Shown: one piece after another, positions 8,462 to 15,274 of the stretch
Layout: each line of letters begins with the position of its first letter
Position numbering within the stretch: position 1 is the stretch's first letter
NCBI GenBank assembly: GCA_031292755.1
Contig: JARLGM010000042.1
Location: 1 to 43,457 of the forward strand
Source: Candidatus Sulfopaludibacter sp.
GTDB lineage: Bacteria > Acidobacteriota > Terriglobia > Bryobacterales > Bryobacteraceae
Length of the DNA: 43,457 nt
Direction of reading: 5' to 3'
Program-made: the position numbers and the translations under genes
The notes under the pieces: generated by a model
Databases searched by the model: none
What the model was told of the DNA's origin: nothing
The model's input: the letters and a program-made list of their open reading frames with translations, nothing else

Positions 8462-8968
8462 TTACTTCGTGAATTTCAGTTGCTCCTTGAAAGCTTCCAG
8501 CGAGTTGTAGACGATGGGGCAGTAGCAGGCGCGGTCGGCGAACTGCCACATGCGGCTGGCGATGGAACCCGCGCCGCGCACCACGTGCGGGAATTTCTGG
8601 CAACTATCGGGACGCGCTTCATAGACGGTGCATTCGTTGCCGTTGAGGAAAATGCAGCCGCTCTCTTCGGTGCGCCGCAGGATGCGCCCTTCCTCTTCGC
8701 TTTCGTCGGTGTAATCGGCCAGGAATCGCTCCGGCTTCATGCGCAGGGCGCGCGCCAACCGTTCTACGTCGCGCCCGGTAACGGTGGCGGTGGCGACGCG
8801 GCAGCAGTTGGCGCACAGGGTACAATCGATCTGCCCTTCGATTCCTTCGGCGATGCGGCGCAGGATGCGGTCGGAATAGTCGCGCGATTTCATGTGGCGG
8901 CGGAAGCGCTCATTTTCGTCGCGCTTCTTTTCGCCCAACATGCGAATCTGCACCAGGTCGGTAATCAT
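8462..8968 (-). CDS. YkgJ-family cysteine-cluster (Zn/Fe-chelating) protein
   Basis: 168 residues. The hallmark CTLCANCC (Cys49, 52, 55, 56) is followed by Cys105, Cys113, Cys123 in the pattern CIFLNGNEC...PDSC and a late CYC (148, 150). This fits the YkgJ/UPF0153 family, thought to bind Zn or an iron-sulfur cluster; the biological role in general is not established. Soluble, with a charged helical N-terminus (about 10-42). Convergent with the esterase fusion, with only 2 nt between stops. A second in-frame start is not obvious; the purine-rich GAGAGGGG before the ATG at 8968 supports it. Confidence 0.85.
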   Translation of the reverse strand: MITDLVQIRMLGEKKRDENERFRRHMKSRDYSDRILRRIAEGIEGQIDCTLCANCCRVATATVTGRDVERLARALRMKPERFLADYTDESEEEGRILRRTEESGCIFLNGNECTVYEARPDSCQKFPHVVRGAGSIASRMWQFADRACYCPIVYNSLEAFKEQLKFTK

Positions 8969-8991
8969 CCCCTCTCAGGGTAGCAGGCGCC

Positions 8992-9072
8992 TCAGAAGAC
9001 CAGCTTCAAAGGCAGTTGGATCTGGCGCGCGGGGAAGGTGGCACTGAACACGCCGAATCGGCTCGTGATATG
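8992..9072 (-). pseudogene. Vestigial C-terminus of a TonB-dependent receptor
   Basis: On the minus strand a frame ending at TGA (8992-8994) reads ITSRFGVFSATFPA then RQIQLPLKLVF-stop. This is the typical last strand of acidobacterial Oar-like TonB-dependent receptors, which end RxIQxxLKxxF with the terminal Phe used for outer-membrane assembly. Upstream the frame runs into the VOC gene on the other strand, so only about 25 codons remain. A short relic of a lost receptor gene; recognition is by motif only. Confidence 0.5.
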
Positions 9073-9086
9073 ATCGGCCAACCGAT

Positions 9087-9467
9087 ATGGAAAAAGTGAT
9101 CGGTGTTGGCGGATTGTTTTTCCGCGCGCGAGATCCGCAGGCGCTGCGCCTGTGGTACCAGGAACATCTGGGCATTACGCCGACGCCGCGCAACTACGAC
9201 GATCTGCCGTGGCAGACCGAGGCCGGCATCACCGTGTTCGAGCCATTTCCCGAGGCAACCGATTATTTCGGCAAGGACGGGAAGGCCTGGATGGTCAACT
9301 TCCGGGTGCGCAACCTGGACGCCATGGCGGCCCAACTGCGCGCCGCCGGTATCGAGATCAAAATAGATCCCGAGAAGTATCCCAACGGCCGGTTCGCGCG
9401 CCTGTACGACCCCGAACGGAATCCTATTGAGTTGTGGGAACCGGCCGGGCGCAACGCGAAGCATTAA
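9087..9467 (+). CDS. VOC-superfamily (glyoxalase/bleomycin resistance-like) protein
   Basis: 126 residues, one complete VOC module: beta-alpha-beta start GGLFFRARDPQALRLWYQEHLGI (split: GGLFFRARDP, then LRLWYQEHLGI) and the closing DPERNPIELWEP, whose Glu is a usual metal ligand. VOC proteins isomerise or open small molecules (methylglyoxal adducts, dioxygenase substrates) or sequester drugs; the substrate cannot be read from sequence. Single gene, with the vestige of a TonB receptor overlapping its promoter region. A TATGAT -10 (about 9069-9074) lies 12 nt before the start; no Shine-Dalgarno is seen. Confidence 0.85.
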   Translation: MEKVIGVGGLFFRARDPQALRLWYQEHLGITPTPRNYDDLPWQTEAGITVFEPFPEATDYFGKDGKAWMVNFRVRNLDAMAAQLRAAGIEIKIDPEKYPNGRFARLYDPERNPIELWEPAGRNAKH

Positions 9468-9506
9468 GCTCTCCTAACCACGCCGCGAAGCATCCGTCAA
9501 ACACCC

Positions 9507-11936
9507 ATGCTGCGAGATTTACGGCACACCGTGCGCGGGCTTTGGAAACAACCCGCTTTCACCTGGATCATCGTACTCACCCTCGCGCTCGGCATCGGCG
9601 CAACGTCAGCCGTGTTCAGCTTGATTCAAGGGGTGCTGCTCACGCCGCCGCCTTACCGGCACCCGGAGCAACTCGTGCTGATTCACGCCGCGCGGACCGA
9701 TGGGCAAAAGCTGGCGAGCTTTCGCGCCTGGCCGGCCCAGCAATGGACGGAATGGCAGCAGCAGGCGAAGTCGTTCGACGGGATCGCCGCCTATGCCTGG
9801 TTGTTCAATTACGTGGTCAGCACCGACGGCAGTGAATCGATCGAGGGAATGCTGGTGACCAGGGACTATTTTCGCCTGACCGGCATTCAGCCCGTACTCG
9901 GACGTACGTTTCTGGAGTCCGAGACGAAGTCCGGTGGGACGCCGGTGGTGGTTCTGGGGTATGAATTCTGGCAGCGAAAATTCAATGGGGACCGCAACGT
10001 CATCGGTAAGACCCTCCGCATCAGCCGCTGGGATACACCGCCCACGGTGGTCGGCGTGATGCCGCCGGGCATCCGCTTTCTTCCGTCGCCGGCCAATGCC
10101 AAAGAGCCGAATTACAACGTGAACGCGCTGGTGGATTTTTGGATTCCGGTGACGCCCAATCCGGAACAGCGAAAGAATCCCACGTGGGATGTGGTGGGCC
10201 GCCTTCGAGGCGGAGCCACGCCGCGGCAGGCGCAGGAAGAGCTGGCGGTCATCGCGGCGCGGCAGGCGCAGGCGGAGCCGGCTTTCGAAGGTATCACCCC
10301 CCAAATAGAGCCGCTGGGCAGCGAACTGAACCGCGACGGCCGGCGCATACTGTATCCGCTGTTGGGCGCGGCGGCGCTGGTGCTATTGATCGCCTGCGGG
10401 AATGCGGCGGCACTGCTCCTGGTCCGCGGCCTGCAACGGCAGCAGGAGTATGCGGTGCGCAGCGCCCTGGGCGTGAGCCGGATGGCGCTCTTCCGGCAAG
10501 TCTCGTCGGAAAGTGTGCTGCTGGCGCTGACGGGCGGGACGCTTGGCGTGGCCCTGGCGGTTGGATTGGTCCGGATTTTCAAACTGATTGCAGGTCACGC
10601 GATCCCGCGCCTTGACGCCGTGACGACGGGTTGGCCGGTGTTGGCGTGCGGGCTGGGCGCGGCGATGCTGGCCGCGGTTCTGGCGGGGCTATTTCCCGCG
10701 CTGCGCGCCTCGCGGCTGGACCCCATCGAGGTGCTGAAGAGCGCCGGTCCGAAGAGCAGCGCGGGGCGCGGAGAACGCCGGCTGCTGCGCGGCGTCACCG
10801 TAGTCCAGACGGCGTTGACTCTGGCGCTGCTGGTGGGCGCCACCCTGCTGATCCGCACCATGATGAACCTCTCCACCGTGCAGGCGGGCTACAAGACGGA
10901 ACGGATCCTCACCATGAGCGTGACCGCGGTGCAGGGGAATTGGGTCGATTTTCACCGGCGGGCCTTGGATCGGGTGTCCGCGCTGGGAGGCGTGCAGTAT
11001 GCGGCTTTCGCCTGGGGAGTGCCGCTCACCGGCAACAACTGGCCGGTTACGGTGGAGATCGAAGGACAACCTCCGGCACTCAAGGAGAGCGATAAGACCT
11101 CGGTGCCCGCGCGGGCGGTCACGCCGGACTACTTCAAGGTGCTGGGTCAACCGATGGCCGCGGGCCGCGAAATCCGAACGACGGATTCCGGAGGCGGCCC
11201 GCAGGTGGCAGTGGTCAACCAGGCGTTTGCCGACCGCTATTATCCGGGAGCCAGCGCGATCGGGAAGAAAATCTGGATGAACGGGCGGCAAAAACCGGCG
11301 ACGGAAATTGTCGGCGTGGTCACCAACGGCCGCACCGACGATCTGACGCAAGCCGCAAGTCCGGAGATTTATTTTTCGCTGTGGCAGGCGCGCGCCTTTT
11401 CAAAACACCTGGTGGTCCGCACCACGGCGGACCCGCGCTCGCTCGCGGCGGCGGTGCAGCGCGAGTTGCGCTCGGTGGATCCCACAGCGGCGGTGGAAGG
11501 CGTGAAGACACTGGAGCAGATTCGCGGCGAATCGCTGGCTTCGCGGACATTCGCCATGCAGTTGCTGGTGGGCTTTTCGCTGATCGGCAGCGTGCTGACG
11601 CTGGTCGGGATTTATGGCGTGCTTTCGCTCTCGGTGGCGGCGCGCCGGCGCGAGATCGCCATTCGCGCCGCGGTGGGGGCCGGGCGGCGGGATATCCGCA
11701 ACCTGATCTTCGCGGAGGGATTTCGCTTGATCGCGGGCGGGGTGATGATCGGCCTCGGGGTCGCGCTCACGCTGTCGCGCATGCTGCGGTCGTTCCTGTT
11801 CGAAGTGCGGCCCACCGATCCCGCCACGCTGGCGGGCGTGGCATTGCTTTTCGCCGGCGTCGCGATGCTGGCGTGCTGGGTGCCGACGCATCGCGCCGCG
11901 AAGGTGGATCCGGTGGAAGCGCTGCGGTACGAATAA
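9507..11936 (+). CDS. ADOP-type duplicated orphan ABC permease (MacB_PCD/FtsX x2)
   Basis: 809 residues. First membrane helix near residue 20 (FTWIIVLTLALGIGATSAVF), a MacB-type periplasmic domain (about 45-260), an FtsX block of three helices (about 285-410), a second periplasmic domain (about 455-655) and a final FtsX block (about 690-800) ending HRAAKVDPVEALRYE. This double layout without an ATPase neighbour is the acidobacterial duplicated orphan permease family (TIGR03434). By analogy with MacB they may couple a cytoplasmic ATPase encoded elsewhere to export or envelope signalling. It lies 39 nt after the VOC gene. The two other copies in this window (37389-39686 and 39723-42149) are clearly diverged, so this is not recent duplication. 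Confidence 0.92.
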   Translation: MLRDLRHTVRGLWKQPAFTWIIVLTLALGIGATSAVFSLIQGVLLTPPPYRHPEQLVLIHAARTDGQKLASFRAWPAQQWTEWQQQAKSFDGIAAYAWLFNYVVSTDGSESIEGMLVTRDYFRLTGIQPVLGRTFLESETKSGGTPVVVLGYEFWQRKFNGDRNVIGKTLRISRWDTPPTVVGVMPPGIRFLPSPANAKEPNYNVNALVDFWIPVTPNPEQRKNPTWDVVGRLRGGATPRQAQEELAVIAARQAQAEPAFEGITPQIEPLGSELNRDGRRILYPLLGAAALVLLIACGNAAALLLVRGLQRQQEYAVRSALGVSRMALFRQVSSESVLLALTGGTLGVALAVGLVRIFKLIAGHAIPRLDAVTTGWPVLACGLGAAMLAAVLAGLFPALRASRLDPIEVLKSAGPKSSAGRGERRLLRGVTVVQTALTLALLVGATLLIRTMMNLSTVQAGYKTERILTMSVTAVQGNWVDFHRRALDRVSALGGVQYAAFAWGVPLTGNNWPVTVEIEGQPPALKESDKTSVPARAVTPDYFKVLGQPMAAGREIRTTDSGGGPQVAVVNQAFADRYYPGASAIGKKIWMNGRQKPATEIVGVVTNGRTDDLTQAASPEIYFSLWQARAFSKHLVVRTTADPRSLAAAVQRELRSVDPTAAVEGVKTLEQIRGESLASRTFAMQLLVGFSLIGSVLTLVGIYGVLSLSVAARRREIAIRAAVGAGRRDIRNLIFAEGFRLIAGGVMIGLGVALTLSRMLRSFLFEVRPTDPATLAGVALLFAGVAMLACWVPTHRAAKVDPVEALRYE

Positions 11937-11964
11937 CAGTCACAGTCTTTTCACACTCCCACGT

Positions 11965-11970
11965 TATATT
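11965..11970 (+). promoter_or_regulatory. -10 element of a leaderless promoter
   Basis: TATATT, then 7 nt, then the GTG start at 11978. It also supports choosing that GTG over the long upstream extension of the frame. Confidence 0.5.
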
Positions 11971-11977
11971 CGTAATA

Positions 11978-13300
11978 GTGCGCCTGCGAACGTTGATTCT
12001 GCTGGCGGTCTCCTCCGCGCTTCCGCTGGGCGCACAGGATGCCGCGCCTTCTGAGAAGTGGAACCTCTATTACCAGGCGACCTCGATCGGGCAATATCAT
12101 CCGGCGTTTTCGGCTCTTTATTCCGGTCCGCTGAGCCTGCTGAACCATCCGGAAGCCGAGGCGTCTCTCACCACGACCGTATTCTTCGCGTGGCGGCCAT
12201 TCCAGAACACGCAATTCTATTTCGACCCGGAAATTGCCGGCGGACGCGGCTTCAGCGCCACCGATGGAGTGGCCAACTTTCCGAACGGGGAAATGCCGCG
12301 CGTGGCCACGGCGACTCCCAAGCCCTACCTGGCCCGCCTGTACGTGACTCAGGATTTCGCGCTGGGCAGCGAGCGCGAGACCCTCGAGAGCGACGAAAAC
12401 CAGCTCTCTGGATCGCGGCCCGTGACTCGCTATTCGGTCTCCGTGGGCCGTTTCACCGTCACCGATTTCTTCGATAACAACAAATACAGCCACGACCCGC
12501 GCACGCAGTTCATGGGGTGGGGCGTGATGTACAACGGCGCCTGGGACTATGCAGCCGATACCCGCGGGTACACCTGGGGGTGGGTCCACGAGTTGCATAC
12601 CAGGCGATTTTCCCTGCGTTATGGCAGCGCCGCGATGCCCCTGGTAGCCAACGGACTCCGCTTCGACCGCCGCCTGTTGCGCGACCGATCCGACATGTTC
12701 GAAGGCGAGGTGCGCTTTCAGCCTCACGGCCACGAGGGCGCGCTCCGCCTGCTGAGTTATCAGAATCACGCCGATATGGGGAATTACGCGGAGGCGCTGC
12801 GGCTGGCGGATCAGAACGGCGGGAAGCCGGATGTCGTGGCCACGCGCAAGGTCGGCACGTTGAAGTATGGATTCGGCGTCAGTGCCGAGCAGGAAATCGT
12901 GAAGGATGTCGGGGTATTCGGGCGTCTGGGCTGGAACGATGGCAAGACCGAGAGCTTCGCGTTTACGGCAATCGACCGGCTGGCGACCATCGGAGTCTCA
13001 GTCAGCGGGAAACGCTGGCACCGTCCGGACGATACGGCGGCCACCGAGATTACCGTCGGCGGCATTTCGGGAGTCCACAGGGAATACCTGGCACGGGGCG
13101 GCGTTGATTTTCTGATCGGCGACGGCGCGCTGCGATACGGGCCGGAAACCATCACGGAGAGCTATTACTCGGCGCGCCTGGTCTCGTGGTTCTTCGCTAC
13201 GTTGGACCTGCAGCACATCGACAATCCGGCCTATAATCGCGATCGCGGGCCGGTGTGGGTAGGCACCATGCGGCTGCACATGGAGTTCGGGAAGAAGTAA
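11978..13300 (+). CDS. Outer-membrane porin of the carbohydrate/Mn-porin (OprB/MnoP-like) type
   Basis: 440 residues from the GTG at 11978. The frame stays open further upstream through the permease gene, but the signal peptide RTLILLAVSSALPLGAQ starts here and a -10 sits 7 nt before it. Mature protein is rich in aromatic beta-strands: FYFDPEIAGGRGFS, FPNGE, PYLARLYVTQDF, VTDFFDNNKYSHDPRTQFM and DYAADTRGYTWG are the conserved blocks of carbohydrate-selective porins and the related high-affinity Mn2+ porins. It forms an outer-membrane beta-barrel for passive uptake; sugar versus metal cannot be decided. It closes with strand residues LHMEFGKK, not a clean terminal Phe. It follows the ADOP permease by 41 nt but has its own promoter. 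Confidence 0.87.
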   Translation: MRLRTLILLAVSSALPLGAQDAAPSEKWNLYYQATSIGQYHPAFSALYSGPLSLLNHPEAEASLTTTVFFAWRPFQNTQFYFDPEIAGGRGFSATDGVANFPNGEMPRVATATPKPYLARLYVTQDFALGSERETLESDENQLSGSRPVTRYSVSVGRFTVTDFFDNNKYSHDPRTQFMGWGVMYNGAWDYAADTRGYTWGWVHELHTRRFSLRYGSAAMPLVANGLRFDRRLLRDRSDMFEGEVRFQPHGHEGALRLLSYQNHADMGNYAEALRLADQNGGKPDVVATRKVGTLKYGFGVSAEQEIVKDVGVFGRLGWNDGKTESFAFTAIDRLATIGVSVSGKRWHRPDDTAATEITVGGISGVHREYLARGGVDFLIGDGALRYGPETITESYYSARLVSWFFATLDLQHIDNPAYNRDRGPVWVGTMRLHMEFGKK

Positions 13301-13305
13301 AGGTG

Positions 13306-13311
13306 TACACT
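13306..13311 (+). promoter_or_regulatory. -10 element of a leaderless promoter
   Basis: TACACT, then 6 nt (tccggc), then the ATG at 13318; it lies just past the porin stop. Confidence 0.45.
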
Positions 13312-13317
13312 TCCGGC

Positions 13318-13803
13318 ATGGCAACTTTGGCGGAATACCTGAGCACTTCCTACGACCCCGATGTCGAGTTCGTGGATGGTGTCCTTGTGGAACGCAATAT
13401 CGGGGAATGGCCGCATTCACTGATTCAGAGCAACATTCTCTTTGCCTTGAGGCGGAAGTACCCAAATCTGAAGGTGGTCGCAGGACTGCGTTGCGGCGTT
13501 ACCGGGACCAGGTTTCGCCTGCCCGATGTCTCTGTTCTGCTGTCGGCGCCGAAGACCAAGTACCTGCTTGACGCCGCGTTCCTGGTGGTCGAGGTGCTCT
13601 CCGAAAGCGACGTCATGGGCGCGGTGACCGAGAAATTGAAAGAGTATGCCGGCAAGGGCGTGCCGAATATTTGGGTCATCGACCCGCGGCTCAGACTGAT
13701 GTGGACTTACCAGCCGCCGGCGTTGGTCGAAATCGAAGGCGAGAGCATCGCCTCCACGGATGGCTCCGTCGAGTTGTCACGCGCCGAAATCTTCGCCGAA
13801 TAG
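13318..13803 (+). CDS. Uma2-family (DUF820) restriction-endonuclease-fold protein
   Basis: 161 residues from the ATG at 13318. Family blocks in order: EFVDGVLVER (21-30), RLPDVSVLL, VVEVLSESD and the end block KLKEYAGKGVPNIWVIDP. The Asp of PDV, the Glu of VEV and the following Lys are the PD-(D/E)XK nuclease-like residues. Uma2 proteins are abundant in cyanobacteria and soil bacteria; their role is unproven, with mobile-element or DNA-repair functions suggested. It is convergent with the aminotransferase gene (1 nt between ends). The frame is open further upstream (from 13255) but that would overlap the porin gene and lose the -10 at 13306. Confidence 0.85.
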   Translation: MATLAEYLSTSYDPDVEFVDGVLVERNIGEWPHSLIQSNILFALRRKYPNLKVVAGLRCGVTGTRFRLPDVSVLLSAPKTKYLLDAAFLVVEVLSESDVMGAVTEKLKEYAGKGVPNIWVIDPRLRLMWTYQPPALVEIEGESIASTDGSVELSRAEIFAE

Positions 13804-13804
13804 C

Positions 13805-15022
13805 TTACACTTTCGCGAACAGTTTGCCCAGAATCTTTACCGCCTCGTCAACCTGCTTTTCGGTGACGATGTAGGCCGGCAGGAAACGCAGCACGGTATC
13901 GTGCGTGCAATTGAACAACAGGCCCTGCGCCATGCCGTCGAGTACAAGCTGTTTGCCGGGGATGGCCAGTTCCACCCCCACCATCAGGCCGAACCCGCGC
14001 ACTTCCTTCACGAAGCTGTGTTTCTTCGCGAGTTCGTTGAGCTTCAGGTGGAAGTATCCGCCCACGCGCTGAATGGAGGGCAGCAGTTCGTCCAGAATGT
14101 CCATGAACTCCAGCGCCACGCGGCAGGCCAGCGGACCTCCGCCGAAGGTGGTGCCGTGCATGCCAGGCTTAATGGCCGATGCTGCCTTTTCGCTGGCCAG
14201 GATGAAGCCCAGCGGAATGCCGCAGGCCACCGGCTTGGCTGCCACTACCACGTCAGGCAGCGTCATGGGCTGGGAGCGCTGGTAGGCAAAGTACGTGCCG
14301 GGCCGGCCCACGCCGCACTGCGTCTCGTCGGCCACCAGCAGCGCGTTGTGACGATCGGCCAATTCCCGAGCCCGGGCAATAAACTCCTGAGTGAGCGGGT
14401 AAATGCCGCCTTCGCCCTGAATCAGTTCCATCACAATACCGGCGATGCGGTCGCTGAAGGCCGCTTCGAGGGCGCCGGGATCGTTGGCCGGAACGAATTT
14501 CACGCCGGGCATCAGGGGCTCGAAATCGCGGCGGTATTTCGGTTGGCCCGTAATGGAAAGAGCGCCCACGCTGCGGCCGTGGAAGGAGTTTTCCAGCGAA
14601 ATGATTTCATACTTTTCGGGATGCAGGGCGCGGCCGTGGGCGTGAATCATCTTGATTGCGCCTTCAATGGCCTCGGTGCCGCTGTTACAGAAAAAGGCGC
14701 GCGCGAGGCCGCTCATTTCGCAGAGCCGCTTGGCCAGCGGGCCCTGATACGGGTGATAGTAAAGGTTGGAGGAATGCACCATCAGGCCGGCCTGTTCGCG
14801 CATCACTTTGACGATGCGCGGGTGCGCGTGGCCCAAGCCGTTTACGCCGATGCCGGTGATGAAATCCAGGTACCGTTTGCCGGCCAGATCATATACATGG
14901 CAGCCTTTTCCACGAGCCAGGACCAGCGGATATCGGGCATAATTCTGGAACAGATAATCGCGTTCCAGGTCCATGATTGACTGGGCAGAGCTGTCCACGG
15001 CGGGGGGAAGGGCGGTTGTCAT
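13805..15022 (-). CDS. argD: Class III aminotransferase, acetylornithine aminotransferase-like
   Basis: 405 residues, a PLP enzyme of fold type I. NSGTEAIEGAIK (113-124) binds the PLP phosphate, SFHGRS (146-151) stacks the ring, VADE (230-233) supplies the Asp to the pyridine nitrogen, and Lys263 in AAKPVACGIPLG is the Schiff-base lysine; the common form is AKxLGGGxPxG, so PVAC is a variant. THDTVLRFLPAY (C-terminal) is typical of acetylornithine/succinyldiaminopimelate transaminases, which move the amino group of N-acetylornithine to 2-oxoglutarate in arginine synthesis. No other arg genes are nearby, so another omega-amino acid transaminase role is possible. Start supported by a -10 6 nt upstream. 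Confidence 0.8.
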   Translation of the reverse strand: MTTALPPAVDSSAQSIMDLERDYLFQNYARYPLVLARGKGCHVYDLAGKRYLDFITGIGVNGLGHAHPRIVKVMREQAGLMVHSSNLYYHPYQGPLAKRLCEMSGLARAFFCNSGTEAIEGAIKMIHAHGRALHPEKYEIISLENSFHGRSVGALSITGQPKYRRDFEPLMPGVKFVPANDPGALEAAFSDRIAGIVMELIQGEGGIYPLTQEFIARARELADRHNALLVADETQCGVGRPGTYFAYQRSQPMTLPDVVVAAKPVACGIPLGFILASEKAASAIKPGMHGTTFGGGPLACRVALEFMDILDELLPSIQRVGGYFHLKLNELAKKHSFVKEVRGFGLMVGVELAIPGKQLVLDGMAQGLLFNCTHDTVLRFLPAYIVTEKQVDEAVKILGKLFAKV

Positions 15023-15028
15023 TCAGCT

Positions 15029-15034
15029 ATCATA
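15029..15034 (-). promoter_or_regulatory. -10 element of a leaderless promoter
   Basis: On the minus strand TATGAT, then 6 nt (AGCTGA), then the ATG at 15022. Confidence 0.5.
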
Positions 15035-15204
15035 GCGCGTCATGCCGAAGAACGGCCGGTTGTCCGTAAACCGTTCGGTTTCATACGGCTAGAGAAGCCT
15101 GCCGCTCGACCCCGTAAAGTCTCCGTTCAACGCCTTTTGGTACCGTACAACCAATAAATTCAACGTTTTAATGGCAATTGGTGGCCCGGGCGCCCGCCAT
15201 TCCC

Positions 15205-15210
15205 TATACT
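15205..15210 (+). promoter_or_regulatory. Candidate -10 for the radical SAM gene, long leader
   Basis: TATACT about 64 nt before the ATG at 15275. The -35 region is a GC-rich inverted sequence (GGCCCGGGCGCCCGCC) without a TTGACA match, so this is weak. Unlike many genes here it would give a leader with a strong Shine-Dalgarno, GGAGGAG at 15259-15265. No other gene is seen in 15023-15274. Confidence 0.3.
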
Positions 15211-15274
15211 TTGGACAAGCGCACTCTATTTTCAATTGCATTGGGACGCCGGTCACCTGGAGGAGTTTAACGAG

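Noticed and set aside
11381..11977. Upstream extension of the porin frame
   Set aside because: Lies inside the ADOP gene in another frame; the signal peptide and a -10 place the start at 11978.
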